Assembly: GCF_900103985.1 (NCBI RefSeq)
Contig: NZ_FNIE01000001.1
Location: 572,466-636,465 of the forward strand
Direction of reading: 5' to 3'
DNA from: Actinacidiphila guanduensis
GTDB lineage: Bacteria; Actinomycetota; Actinomycetes; Streptomycetales; Streptomycetaceae
Length of the DNA stretch: 64,000 bases
Both the position numbers and the translations under genes were made by a program. Of this stretch, positions 9,498 through 17,781 are shown in pieces; the stretch's first letter is position 1; every line of letters begins with the position of its first letter. The notes beneath the pieces were generated by a model. The model saw only the letters and a list, made by a program, of their open reading frames with translations, was not told the origin of the DNA and did not search any database.

Positions 9498-9653
9498 GCG
9501 AACCCCCGCGTTGCCGAAGAACCGGGCAGACCCATCGTGACCTGCCATGGCCTGTCACTTCAGTCTACGTGGCCCGGTCGGCCCGGCGGCCGCCCGCACG
9601 GGCCCCGGCGCCCGGCGTCCCCGGCAAGAGATCTCGCCGACGTGCTCCCCCAC

Positions 9654-9680
9654 CGCGGGCCCGGCATCGCGGGGCCCGCG
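9654..9680 (-). terminator. Hairpin downstream of the aldo/keto reductase
   Basis: CGCGGGCCC and GGGCCCGCG form a 9-bp GC stem with a 9-base loop, about 55 bases past the stop of the minus-strand aldo/keto reductase. No clear U-run, as is usual in this genus. Confidence 0.45.
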
Positions 9681-9735
9681 CCAGCGATCCCGGCCGGCCC
9701 CGCCCGGTCGGTGACGGCGGCTCCGCTTGTCCGGG

Positions 9736-10785
9736 TCAGTGGTTGCCGTAGCCGGGGATGCTCGCCTTGATGCGCTCGAGTTCGCGCGTGTCGGAGACGC
9801 CCTGGAAGTCGTAGCGGGGTGTGTAGGGGGCTTCCAGGCGGCGGGCCTCCTCGTCGGTGAGGTCGAGGTCCACGGAGGCGACCGCGTCGTCGATCTGCTG
9901 GAGCGTGCGGGCGCCGACGACCGGGGCGGCGACGACGGGGTTGCGGTGCAGCCAGGCCAGCGCGATCTGGGCGCGGCTGACCCCGCGGGCCTCGGCGAGG
10001 GCGCCGACCTCGTCGACGATGAGGCGGTCGCTGTCGGCGGTTGCCTGGTAGAGCATGTCCGCGTAGGCGCCGTCGGTCGCGGCGCGTTCGCCTGTGTTCG
10101 CCTGGTCGAAGGGGCGGGCGAGCCGGCCGCGGGCCAGCGGGCTCCAGATGGAGGTGGCCACGCCCTCGTCCGCGCACAGCGGCAGCATTTCGCGCTCCTC
10201 CTCGCGGGCGAGGAGGTTGTAGTGGTCCTGCAGGGTGACGAAGCGGGCCCACCCGTGGCGCTCCTGCAGGTGCAGGAGTTTGGCGAACTGCCAGGCGTGC
10301 ATGGAGGACGCGCCGAGGTAGCGGGCCTTGCCCGACCTGACGACCTCGTCCAGCGCCTCCAGGGTCTCCTCGAAAGGCGTCTCGTTGTCGAGGCGGTGGA
10401 TCATGAGGATGTCGACGTAGTCGGTGCCCAGGCGGCGCAGGCTGTGCTCCACCTCGCTCATGATCGCCTTGCGCGACAGGCCGCCGCCGTTCGGGCGGCC
10501 GGGTCGCATGACGTGCCGGATCTTGGTCTGGATGACGACGTCGTCGCGGTCCGCGTAGTCCTTCAGGGCCCGGCCGAGGATCTCCTCGCTGGAGCCGTAG
10601 GAGTACAGGTTGGCGGTGTCGAAGAAGTTGATGCCCGCTTCGAGGGCGTGCTTGATCAGCGGGCGGCTCGCCTCCTCGTCCAGCGACCAGACCGGGTGGC
10701 CGCGGTCGGGTTCGCCGTAGGTCATGGCGCCGACGGCGACCGGGGAGACATCGAGGCCGGTGCGGCCGAGCTTGGTGTAGCGCAC
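9736..10785 (-). CDS. Aldo/keto reductase
   Basis: A 349-residue NADPH-dependent oxidoreductase of the AKR family. The catalytic tetrad is visible: Asp and Tyr in FFDTANLYSYGSSEEILG, Lys in VVIQTKIR, His in ILMIHRLD. The C-terminal ...PVVGARTLQQIDDAV binds the cofactor phosphate. The GTG start (VRYTKLGRTGLDVSP) follows TAGGAGCC at proper distance. Divergent from a TetR gene, with a perfect 14-bp palindrome between them. The substrate is unknown. Confidence 0.92.
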   Translation of the reverse strand: MRYTKLGRTGLDVSPVAVGAMTYGEPDRGHPVWSLDEEASRPLIKHALEAGINFFDTANLYSYGSSEEILGRALKDYADRDDVVIQTKIRHVMRPGRPNGGGLSRKAIMSEVEHSLRRLGTDYVDILMIHRLDNETPFEETLEALDEVVRSGKARYLGASSMHAWQFAKLLHLQERHGWARFVTLQDHYNLLAREEEREMLPLCADEGVATSIWSPLARGRLARPFDQANTGERAATDGAYADMLYQATADSDRLIVDEVGALAEARGVSRAQIALAWLHRNPVVAAPVVGARTLQQIDDAVASVDLDLTDEEARRLEAPYTPRYDFQGVSDTRELERIKASIPGYGNH

Positions 10786-10817
10786 AGCGGGGCTCCTACA
10801 ATGGTGGGGACAAGTAA

Positions 10818-10831
10818 CGGAGAACTCTCCG
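10818..10831. promoter_or_regulatory. 14-bp perfect palindromic operator, AKR/tetR intergenic region
   Basis: CGGAGA-AC-TCTCCG, identical in both arms to the site before the GMC gene at 3879. It lies between the aldo/keto reductase and the TetR gene, placed to repress both. Confidence 0.65.
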
Positions 10832-10907
10832 GGTGACTCTTGCGACGCTAGCGGACACCTCTCCGTTTCGCAACACGAGGATCGCCCCACCCGACCAGGA
10901 GGCACCC

Positions 10908-11459
10908 TTGCCCGACGCCGCACCCCAGCGCTCGGACGCGCTCAGGAACCGGGAGACGATCCTGCAGGCCGCGCACGACGCCTTCGCCGAGTCGCCGGAC
11001 GCCTCGCTCAACTCGATCGCCAAGCGGGCGGGCGTCGGCCCGGGCACGCTCTACCGGCACTTCCCGACCCGCGAAGCGCTCATCCTGGCGGTCTACGAGC
11101 ACGACGTCGGCCGCCTCGTCGACTCGGTGCCCGAACTGCTCGCCGCCCACGCCCCGCTGGACGCGCTGCGGTCCTGGTTCACCACGCTCGCGTCCTACGC
11201 GCGCATCAAGCACGGCCTCGGCGAGGCGCTGAACTCCGCGGCCGCCCAGGAGGTCACCAGTGCCACCTGGCCTCCGGTCAGCGCCGCCGTCCGCCGGCTC
11301 CTCGACGCGTGCGCGGACACGGGAGAGGTGCAGCCCGGGCTCGACCCGACCGACGTCGTCATGCTCCTGAGCTGCCTGTGGCGCACCGCGGACACCCCGG
11401 AGGGCGCGCTGCAGGCCGAGCGCCTGCTGGACCTGGCGATCCACGGCTTCCGCCCCTGA
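10908..11459 (+). CDS. TetR-family regulator (TTG start)
   Basis: A 183-residue protein with helix-turn-helix SLNSIAKRAGVGPGTLYRHF. I choose the TTG at 10908 because a near-perfect AGGAGG sits 6 bases before it (10897-10902); a GTG at 10833 is in frame but abuts the operator palindrome and has no ribosome site. It is divergent from the aldo/keto reductase and probably represses it through the 10818 palindrome. The resemblance of that site to the ones at 3879 and 5287 suggests related recognition helices. Confidence 0.88.
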   Translation: MPDAAPQRSDALRNRETILQAAHDAFAESPDASLNSIAKRAGVGPGTLYRHFPTREALILAVYEHDVGRLVDSVPELLAAHAPLDALRSWFTTLASYARIKHGLGEALNSAAAQEVTSATWPPVSAAVRRLLDACADTGEVQPGLDPTDVVMLLSCLWRTADTPEGALQAERLLDLAIHGFRP

Positions 11460-11504
11460 GCCCGGGACGCCCGCGGTAAGGCCACGAGGCGAACCCGCCC
11501 TCCC

Positions 11505-11541
11505 GCACCCCTCGATCCACCGGCTTGACGTCGAGGGGTGC
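11505..11541. terminator. 11-bp inverted repeat after tetR, overlapping the next promoter
   Basis: GCACCCCTCGA and TCGAGGGGTGC pair perfectly around a 15-base loop that contains TTGACG, a plausible -35 for the following operon. It acts as a terminator for the TetR gene or as a regulatory structure. Confidence 0.45.
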
Positions 11542-11574
11542 AGGCCGCACTGTAGTAAGTAGATATTTACTTAC
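11525..11574 (+). promoter_or_regulatory. Promoter and 20-bp operator of the NTF2-like/TetR operon
   Basis: TTGACG at 11525-11530 looks like a -35. The palindrome at 11555-11574 (GTAAGTA-N6-TACTTAC) has perfect 7-bp arms and lies over the -10/start area. Such TAAGTA...TACTTA sites are typical TetR operators; autoregulation by the TetR at 11988 is inferred. Confidence 0.6.
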
Positions 11575-11591
11575 GGATGGGAGCCCTCCTC

Positions 11592-11975
11592 ATGGCCGTC
11601 GCCACCACCTTCTTCGACCGCCTCGGCGCGGGGGACGTGCCCGGTGCGCTCGCGCTCACCACGCCCGACTTCACCTGGACCGTCGCCGGCAAGCCCGGGC
11701 AGTTCGGCCTCGCCGGCGTCTACGACCGCGACAGCTACGTCGCCATGCTCCAGCGCGTCGGCGCCTCCCTGCCGGCCGGGCCGCGCGTCGAGGTCACCTC
11801 GGTCACCGCGGACCAGGACCACGAGGTGATCGAGGCGCATGTCACCGCCGTGTCGGCCTCCGGCGCCGACTACGACAACGCGCTCGTCTACGTCTTCGAC
11901 CTCGACGGCGGCCGGATCAGGGCCGTCCGCGAGTACCTGGACACCATCCACGCCGCCGAGATCTTCGTCGCGTAG
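11592..11975 (+). CDS. NTF2-like/SnoaL-like protein
   Basis: A 127-residue single-domain protein (MAVATTFFDRLGAGDVPGAL...) with the alpha+beta cone pattern of the NTF2/SnoaL superfamily: ...TPDFTWTVAGKPGQF... then VYVFDLDGGRIRAVREYLDT. Members include ketosteroid isomerases, polyketide cyclases and uncharacterised proteins. The ATG at 11592 has GGAG 9 bases upstream; the earlier ATG at 11577 has none and touches the operator. It is the first gene of an operon with a TetR gene 12 bases downstream. Confidence 0.85.
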   Translation: MAVATTFFDRLGAGDVPGALALTTPDFTWTVAGKPGQFGLAGVYDRDSYVAMLQRVGASLPAGPRVEVTSVTADQDHEVIEAHVTAVSASGADYDNALVYVFDLDGGRIRAVREYLDTIHAAEIFVA

Positions 11976-11987
11976 CGGGGCCCGCCC

Positions 11988-12566
11988 ATGACGCAGCCGC
12001 CGCCCGGAGCGGCGCCGCGGGACGCGACCGCCACCCGGCAGCGCATCCTCGCCGCCGCGACCGAGGAGTTCGCCGCCCGCGGTCCCGCCGGTGCGCGCGT
12101 GGCAACCATCGCCGCCCGCGCACCGGCCAACCCCCGGATGATCTACGCCTATTTCGGCAGCAAGGAAGGGCTGTTCGCCGCAGTCGTCGAGCAGGTGGTG
12201 CTGCAGATGCAGGACGCGGTGACCCTCGACGCGGCCGATCTGCCCGGCTACGCGCTGGCGGTCTTCGACGCCTGCAAGGCCCGCCCCCACCTGGTGCGCC
12301 TCGCCCTGTGGCAGGGCCTGGAGCTGCCGGGGCTCGCCGAGCGGATCGCCCCCGTCCGGCGGGCCAACGAGGAGAAGGCCGCCGCCATCCGCCGGGCCCA
12401 GTCCGAGGGCTTGGTGAACGACGCCCTGCCCGCCGAGCAGTTGCTCGACGCCATCCTCACCCTGGTCTACGGCAACTTCGTGCTGGCGCGGGGCATCGAC
12501 GACTACAGCAGTACGCGCCGGGAGGCCGTCGCCCGAGCCGTCGAACTGCTCACCGCCCCTCGGTGA
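11988..12566 (+). CDS. TetR-family regulator, second gene of operon
   Basis: A 192-residue regulator with a TetR helix-turn-helix (RVATIAARAPANPRMIYAYFGSK at the N-terminus) and a C-terminal TetR ligand-binding domain. Being 12 bases after the NTF2-like gene, it is cotranscribed with it and most likely represses the operon through the palindrome at 11555-11574. Confidence 0.9.
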   Translation: MTQPPPGAAPRDATATRQRILAAATEEFAARGPAGARVATIAARAPANPRMIYAYFGSKEGLFAAVVEQVVLQMQDAVTLDAADLPGYALAVFDACKARPHLVRLALWQGLELPGLAERIAPVRRANEEKAAAIRRAQSEGLVNDALPAEQLLDAILTLVYGNFVLARGIDDYSSTRREAVARAVELLTAPR

Positions 12567-12896
12567 ATCCCCACCGCGCTCCTGTCCGACCCCGCCCCAT
12601 CCGGCCGGTCCCGGGCGGGGCGGACGTGGGTGCGGACACCTCGCCCCCGACCTGCGCGGCATGGGCGATTCCGACCCGGCCGGGAGCGACACGTTCGCCA
12701 AGACCGGCATCGGGCCGTCCCCGTACGGTCTCGGTGGCACCGCGTCCGGCCGGACCGGCGAGGAGGCGGCCTCCCGCCGATGACTGCCTGCTGCCCGCGT
12801 GGTCCGGACGGGGAGCGGCCCCGGGCACGTGGAGGCGGCACGGCAGGGCCCCGGCTGGCTCCTTCGGGAAGGCGCATCCGCCCGGCGGAGGAAACC
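12567..12896. other. Intergenic region without a supported gene
   Basis: 330 bases of GC-rich sequence between the TetR gene and the FAD oxidoreductase. An open frame extends into it from the oxidoreductase, but its arginine-rich translation has no family pattern and the good ribosome site is at 12887. No repeat or operator stands out. Confidence 0.5.
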
Positions 12897-14375
12897 ATGG
12901 AGGACATGGACACCTCGCAGCAGACCTCCCGGGACGGCGCCGCCGCGGACACCTACGACGTCATCGTCATCGGCGCGGGCCCGGTCGGGCAGAACGCCGC
13001 CGACCGGGCCCGCGCCGCCGGCCTGAGCGTCGCGGTGGTGGAGCGCGAGCTGGTCGGCGGGGAGTGCTCGTACTGGGCCTGCGTGCCGAGCAAGGCGCTG
13101 CTGCGTCCCGTCCTCGCCCTCGCGGACGCCCGCCGGGTGGACGGCGCCCACCAGGCCGTGACCGGCACCATCGACACCGGCGGCGTCTTCGCCCGGCGCG
13201 ACCGCTACGTCACCGACTGGGACGACTCCGGACAGGCCGGCTGGGTCGCCTCCATCGGCGCCGACCTGGTGCGCGGGCAGGGCCGCCTCGACGGTCCGCG
13301 GCGGGTGACCGTGACCCCGCCCGGCGAGGAGCAGGGCCGCGCGCGGACGCTGACCGCCCGGCACGCCGTCGCCGTCGCCACCGGCAGCAGCCCGCTCCTG
13401 CCCGACCTGCCGGGCATCGACGAGGCCCGCCCGTGGACCAACCGGCAGGGCACCGACTCCAGCCGGGTCCCCGGCCGGCTCGCCATCGTCGGCGGCGGCG
13501 GAGTCGCGGTGGAGATGGCCACGCTCTGGCAGGGCCTCGGCGCCCGCACCACGCTGCTGGCCCGCCGCCCGCTCCTGCCCCGGATGGAGCCGTTCGCCGG
13601 CGAGATGGTGGCGCGGGGCCTCTCCGAGGCGGGCGTCGATGTGCGCATCGGCGTCTCGGTGACGGGCCTGCGCCGACCCGACCCGGACGGCCCGGTCACC
13701 CTGACCCTGGACGACGGCGGCACCTTGGAGGCCGACGAGGTCATGTTCGCCACCGGGCGCACCCCCCGGACCGCCGACATCGGCCTGGAGACCGTGGGCC
13801 TGACCCCCGGCTCCTGGCTCGACGTGGACGAGACCTGCCTGGTCAGGGGGGTCGAAGGCGGCTGGCTCTACGGCCTCGGGGACGTCAACCACCGGGCCCT
13901 GCTCACCCACCAGGGCAAGTACCAGGCGCGCACTGCAGGCGACGCGATCGGGGCGCGGGCCAAGGGACTGCCCCTGGACGACGGGGCATGGGGCGACCAC
14001 GCCACTACCGCCGACCACCACGCCGTGCCGCAGGTCTTCTTCACCGACCCGGAAGCCGCCGCAGTGGGCCTGTCCGCCGAGCAGGCCACCCGGGCCGGAC
14101 ACCGGACCAGGACGGTCGACGTCGACTTCGCCCAGGTGCAGGGCGCCAACCTCCACGCGGACGGCTACCGCGGGCAGGCCCGCATGGTGATCGACCTCGA
14201 CCGCGAGGTCCTGCTCGGCGTGACCTTCGTCGGCCCCGGCGTCAGCGAACTTCTGCACTCCGCCACCGTCGCCGTCGCCGGCGAGGTCCCCCTCAAGCGG
14301 CTGCGGCACGCGGTGGCCTGCTTCCCCACCGTCAGCGAGATCTGGCTGTTCCTGCTGAAAGCGGCCCGCGAATGA
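12897..14375 (+). CDS. FAD-dependent pyridine nucleotide-disulfide oxidoreductase
   Basis: A 492-residue flavoprotein of the dihydrolipoamide dehydrogenase/mercuric reductase family. FAD site YDVIVIGAGPVGQNAA; redox motif GGECSYWACVPSK with the two cysteines spaced CxxxxC as in the family; NAD(P)-binding LAIVGGGGVAVEMATL; second FAD site GWLYGLGDVN; a C-terminal dimerisation domain. The usual C-terminal His-Glu pair is replaced by HAVACFPTVSE, which keeps H...PT.SE. No N-terminal heavy-metal domain and no merR nearby, so a mercuric reductase role is doubtful. The start at 12897 follows GGCGGAGG. Confidence 0.9.
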   Translation: MEDMDTSQQTSRDGAAADTYDVIVIGAGPVGQNAADRARAAGLSVAVVERELVGGECSYWACVPSKALLRPVLALADARRVDGAHQAVTGTIDTGGVFARRDRYVTDWDDSGQAGWVASIGADLVRGQGRLDGPRRVTVTPPGEEQGRARTLTARHAVAVATGSSPLLPDLPGIDEARPWTNRQGTDSSRVPGRLAIVGGGGVAVEMATLWQGLGARTTLLARRPLLPRMEPFAGEMVARGLSEAGVDVRIGVSVTGLRRPDPDGPVTLTLDDGGTLEADEVMFATGRTPRTADIGLETVGLTPGSWLDVDETCLVRGVEGGWLYGLGDVNHRALLTHQGKYQARTAGDAIGARAKGLPLDDGAWGDHATTADHHAVPQVFFTDPEAAAVGLSAEQATRAGHRTRTVDVDFAQVQGANLHADGYRGQARMVIDLDREVLLGVTFVGPGVSELLHSATVAVAGEVPLKRLRHAVACFPTVSEIWLFLLKAARE

Positions 14376-14572
14376 TCCACCTCTGAGCCCCGAGGACACC
14401 GCCAGCGGGTCACCGGGCCGCCGACGTTCCGGCAGTGCCACTGGCAGCAGGCACACGGCAGGCACGGCCCGGTGAGCCCGACATCGGCCACGGCTGCGAG
14501 CGCGTTGAACGGTCCCGCTGCGGGGCACCGCCGTGCGGTCACGTCGCGCACCTGGCGCCGAGTTCCCCCGGG

Positions 14573-15868
14573 TCACTCACCCTGGCGGTGGATCTCGATC
14601 CGCCGGAGGGCGGGCACCAGCAGCGGCAGGAGCATCGCCACCGCGGCTGTCGCGCCGCCGAGGACCGCGACCGACGCGGTGCCGAAAGCGGCGGCGAGGA
14701 AGGGCGTGGACAGCTGGCTGACGGGGATGGGCACGAAGGACCAGAACTCGTCGTGGGCGCCGACCCGGGACAGCAGCCGTTCCGGGATGTGGGTGGTGTT
14801 GACGGTCTCCCACACGACGGTGAAGAACTCGGTTGCCACTCCCGCCACGAATGACGCCGCTGCGAGCCAGAGGGTGTCCGCGCCGGCGCCGAGCAGGATC
14901 AGGGGGACCGCGGCCAGCGACATCGAGGCCAGCGCCGGCCCCATCGGCCGTCGCACGGTCAGCTTCACCATGACCACGCTGGCCAGCAGCGCCCCGGCAC
15001 CGCGCGCGCTCAGCACCAGGCCCCACCCCCGGGCCCCGATCGTGCCGTTGGCGACCACCGGGCCGAGGATCTGCCAGACCCCCAGGTTGAAGCCGTTGTT
15101 GACGGCGAAGGCCAGCGTCACCGCCCAGATCCACGGCTGGGAGCTGAAGTAACCCCAGCCCTCCCGCAGGGCGCCGAGCATCGTCGGATCGTCCGCGGTG
15201 CGCTGCGGCCGGTCCGGCAGCGACATGCGGGCGAAGCACACGGCCGCCAGGAGGAAGGACACGGCGTCCGCGGCGATCGCCCAGCCGCCGCCCACGGAAG
15301 CGGTGAGCAGACCCGCCGTTGTCGGACCGATGATCTTCGTGGTGTTCCTGACCGACGCCAGCAGGGAGCTGGCCCGCTGGATGCCGCGTCCTGCCGCGAG
15401 ATTCGCGACGATGCCGCGCAGCGCGGGCTTGGTGAGCCCCTGGAACACGCCGCTGAATGCGCACAGCGGCAGCAGGAACGCCGGGTGCTGGTGCGTGAGG
15501 AGGACGCAGGCGACACCGGCCTGGGTGAGGCCGGCGCCCACGCTGGTCAGGCGGAGGACGCTGTCGCGCCGATGGCGGTCGGCGACACCGCCGCCGAGCA
15601 GGAGCGCCGCGACCATCGGGACCAAGGCCGCAGTGGTCACCGCGGCCAGCCAGGCCGCACTGCCGGTGGCCTCCAGGACGGCGAAGGCCAGGGCGACAGG
15701 CGACATGGCGCTGCCCAGCAGGGAGATCGACTGCCCGCCCAGAAACCACCGGAAGGAAGCAGAACGAAGCGGCCGCTCGGACGCGAGGCCGGTATCGGCC
15801 ACCCGCAACTCCCCATCGCCGCCGGACGGTTCGCGCTCTCGGCTCGCGGGCGCATCTGGGGCAGGCAC
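14573..15868 (-). CDS. MFS transporter (EntS/MFS_3-like)
   Basis: A 431-residue integral membrane protein with about 12 hydrophobic helices. FRWFLGGQSISLLGSAMSPV is the typical first helix of the EntS/MFS_3 exporters; GGGVADRHRRDSVLR is motif A. Such proteins export siderophores, macrolides or other small molecules. The GTG start is the most upstream plausible one; internal starts cannot be excluded. It is convergent with the FAD oxidoreductase. Confidence 0.87.
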   Translation of the reverse strand: MPAPDAPASREREPSGGDGELRVADTGLASERPLRSASFRWFLGGQSISLLGSAMSPVALAFAVLEATGSAAWLAAVTTAALVPMVAALLLGGGVADRHRRDSVLRLTSVGAGLTQAGVACVLLTHQHPAFLLPLCAFSGVFQGLTKPALRGIVANLAAGRGIQRASSLLASVRNTTKIIGPTTAGLLTASVGGGWAIAADAVSFLLAAVCFARMSLPDRPQRTADDPTMLGALREGWGYFSSQPWIWAVTLAFAVNNGFNLGVWQILGPVVANGTIGARGWGLVLSARGAGALLASVVMVKLTVRRPMGPALASMSLAAVPLILLGAGADTLWLAAASFVAGVATEFFTVVWETVNTTHIPERLLSRVGAHDEFWSFVPIPVSQLSTPFLAAAFGTASVAVLGGATAAVAMLLPLLVPALRRIEIHRQGE

Positions 15869-16145
15869 GAGGGGCCACCATGCCAGTGCGGGCAGGGCGC
15901 CTCAAGTGGTTTTCACCCAGCGGCGGCGCCGCTTCGAGGCGTGGCCGCAGGCGGTACCGCCCCGTATGCAACCCGGCCCTGATCACCCCGAGGCGGGTAC
16001 GGCGGACCCTGACGTCACAGGCCAAAAGGCGCCGCTCCACGGGAAGTTCGGCCGGATCGGTGTGGACATCGCCCGCCGCGAGGTGATTAATCGAACTGAC
16101 AGCCCTGCTCACCGGGGGCGGGACGACCCAGGGGGGCGAGAGCTG

Positions 16146-16676
16146 GTGTACGGCTTCAGCAAGGGGACCGGCAAGGTCGAGGTGCAACTCAAGTGGGACC
16201 CGAGCCCCTTGGGCACGCCGCCGAGCGATCTGGATCTCATCGCCGCGACCTACTTCGCGGCCGATCCGAGCGGGGAACCCGCCTACCTGGTGCACTTCAA
16301 CAGCAGGTCGCCGGACGGCACCATCATCTACGAACGGGACAGCCGGGACGGCAAAGGGTTTGGTGTCGACGAGCTGATGACGCTGGAACTGGACCGGATC
16401 AGCGACGCCTACGGCCGGGTGCTCGTTGGAGTCGCCATCCAGCAGCACGACGGACGACGGGTGTTCGGCGAGGTGCTCAACCCGGAATTCCGCATCCTGG
16501 AGGGGTACACGGAGCTGGCGGCAGGCGACTTCTCCGACGTGGCCGGTGCCACGGCCGCAACGGTGGCCGAGTTCACCCGGAACGCGTCCGGCACGTGGGA
16601 CTTCCACGAACTCGTCCGCGGCTTCGACACCGACCTGAACTCTTTCGCCCGGACGATGGGTAGCGCGCACCGCTGA
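16146..16676 (+). CDS. TerD-domain protein
   Basis: A 176-residue protein of the tellurium-resistance TerD family. The N-terminus from the GTG at 16146 (YGFSKGTGKVEVQLKWDPSP) aligns with short Streptomyces TerD paralogues, followed by SDLDLIAATYFA, the acidic Ca2+-binding motif, and RDSRDGKGFGVDELMTLELD. TerD proteins bind calcium and are linked to stress and chemical resistance. The open frame continues far upstream, but family similarity begins at this GTG, preceded by GGGGGGCGAG. It stands alone, not in a ter operon. Confidence 0.85.
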   Translation: MYGFSKGTGKVEVQLKWDPSPLGTPPSDLDLIAATYFAADPSGEPAYLVHFNSRSPDGTIIYERDSRDGKGFGVDELMTLELDRISDAYGRVLVGVAIQQHDGRRVFGEVLNPEFRILEGYTELAAGDFSDVAGATAATVAEFTRNASGTWDFHELVRGFDTDLNSFARTMGSAHR

Positions 16677-16762
16677 GGCCCGGCGCCGGGCGGGTCCGGC
16701 CCGCACGCGCCCGGCGATGGGACGCCAGGGCCTGGAGCGGGTGCGAGCGCCCTGGCGTCCAA

Positions 16763-16913
16763 GGAACCAACCCCGCGAGCGCGGGGAGCATCTGACCCAC
16801 AGCGCCGGGCTCGCCACCGACACGGGACCAACCCCGCGGGAGCGGGGAGCATACGGACATCCTCGCGCAGCTCGACGGGATGCCGGGACCAACCCCGCAG
16901 GCGCGGGGAGCAC
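16763..16913. CRISPR. Small degenerate type I-E CRISPR array (3 repeats, 2 spacers)
   Basis: Three 29-base repeats at 16763-16791, 16824-16852 and 16885-16913, exactly 61 bases apart, each with the core ACCAACCCCGC...CGGGGAGCA. The repeats differ from one another in the stem-loop middle and first bases. The two spacers are 32 bases. No cas gene is in the window. Same orientation as the array at 20931. The degeneracy suggests a decaying or trailer-end array. Confidence 0.85.
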
Positions 16914-17258
16914 GGCGACCTCCACCGTAGCGAGGTCGGCGAAACTGCCGCTGCTGCCGCTGAACCACCCCACACGTTCGCGGGCCTGTGAGCCGGTGGC
17001 GTCCGCTCCGGCCCCGCCACCACGCGGACGCCCCCGACGCCCCCGACGCCCAGGGTGAACGGCGTCTTCCGCGGCACGGCGCCGGCAACGACTACCTCGC
17101 ACGATGTCTCACTTCGCTCGGTGCCTTCCCGTGAGCCGGATTGCTCATCGTGCGCGGACCATGCCGTGCGGGCAAGCACCAGAACTCCACGGCGGACGTG
17201 CAGAAACGCACATCACTTTCTGGGCTTGCCGGTCCATTTTCTTCTCGGCACGATGAAG

Positions 17259-17274
17259 TGGACCCGCTGGTCCA
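17259..17274. promoter_or_regulatory. TGGACC-N4-GGTCCA palindrome before the NTF2-like gene
   Basis: A perfect 6+6 palindrome 18 bases before the start of the NTF2-like/epoxide hydrolase operon, with a further half-site GGTCCA at 17231-17236. A likely operator; the regulator is not identified. Confidence 0.45.
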
Positions 17275-17291
17275 GTGCACAGGGGAGACCG

Positions 17292-17765
17292 ATGAACGAC
17301 ATCGCCCGGCTGACAGCCACGGAGGAGGTGCGCCGCGTGATGGCCCGCTACGTCTACTGCGCCGATCACCACCGATGGGACGAACTGGCCGCGCTGTTCG
17401 CCCCGGACGCCCCCTTCACCGCCTACACCGTGGACGGCTCGGTCCAGGCGCAGATGAAGGGGCGGGACGACATCGCCCGCCAGCTCGCCGAACGCAACCA
17501 CCCCGACACCGTGCTGGTGCACCACCTGTTCTCCAGCGAGATCGACTTCGACGCCGAGGACTCCGCCTCCGGCGTGTGGGCGATGGAGGACCTCATCAGC
17601 ATTCCGCCGGGCGGAGAGGGCGGGAAGGGCGACGAAGGCCCCCGCCCCCGGCCCACGGGCATGCACGGCTACGGCCACTACCGCGTGCGTCTCGCCCGGC
17701 CGGACGAGCGCTGGCTCATCACCGAACTCCGCATCACCAGGCTCCGCCTGGACTGGACCTACTGA
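17292..17765 (+). CDS. SnoaL-like/NTF2-family protein
   Basis: A 157-residue single-domain protein (MNDIARLTATEEVRRVMARY). VYCADHHRWDELAALFAPDA is the usual opening of SnoaL_4/NTF2-like dehydratase or isomerase domains, and MHGYGHYRVRL the closing strand. The ATG follows AGGGGAGACC. The epoxide hydrolase begins 16 bases downstream, so the two probably act on the same substrate (inference). A glycine/lysine-rich insertion near residue 105 is unusual. Confidence 0.85.
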   Translation: MNDIARLTATEEVRRVMARYVYCADHHRWDELAALFAPDAPFTAYTVDGSVQAQMKGRDDIARQLAERNHPDTVLVHHLFSSEIDFDAEDSASGVWAMEDLISIPPGGEGGKGDEGPRPRPTGMHGYGHYRVRLARPDERWLITELRITRLRLDWTY

Positions 17766-17781
17766 AGCAAGGAGCGACCCC

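Noticed and set aside
12897..14375. Mercuric reductase
   Set aside because: The C-terminal vicinal cysteines and the N-terminal metal-binding domain are missing and no merR is nearby, so only the wider flavoprotein family is claimed.
11571..14576. A ~1000-residue minus-strand open frame
   Set aside because: Antisense to the NTF2-like, TetR and FAD oxidoreductase genes, which have clear motifs and ribosome sites.
16914..17060. Further CRISPR repeats to the right of array 1
   Set aside because: No repeat core at the expected 61-base step (16946) or beyond.
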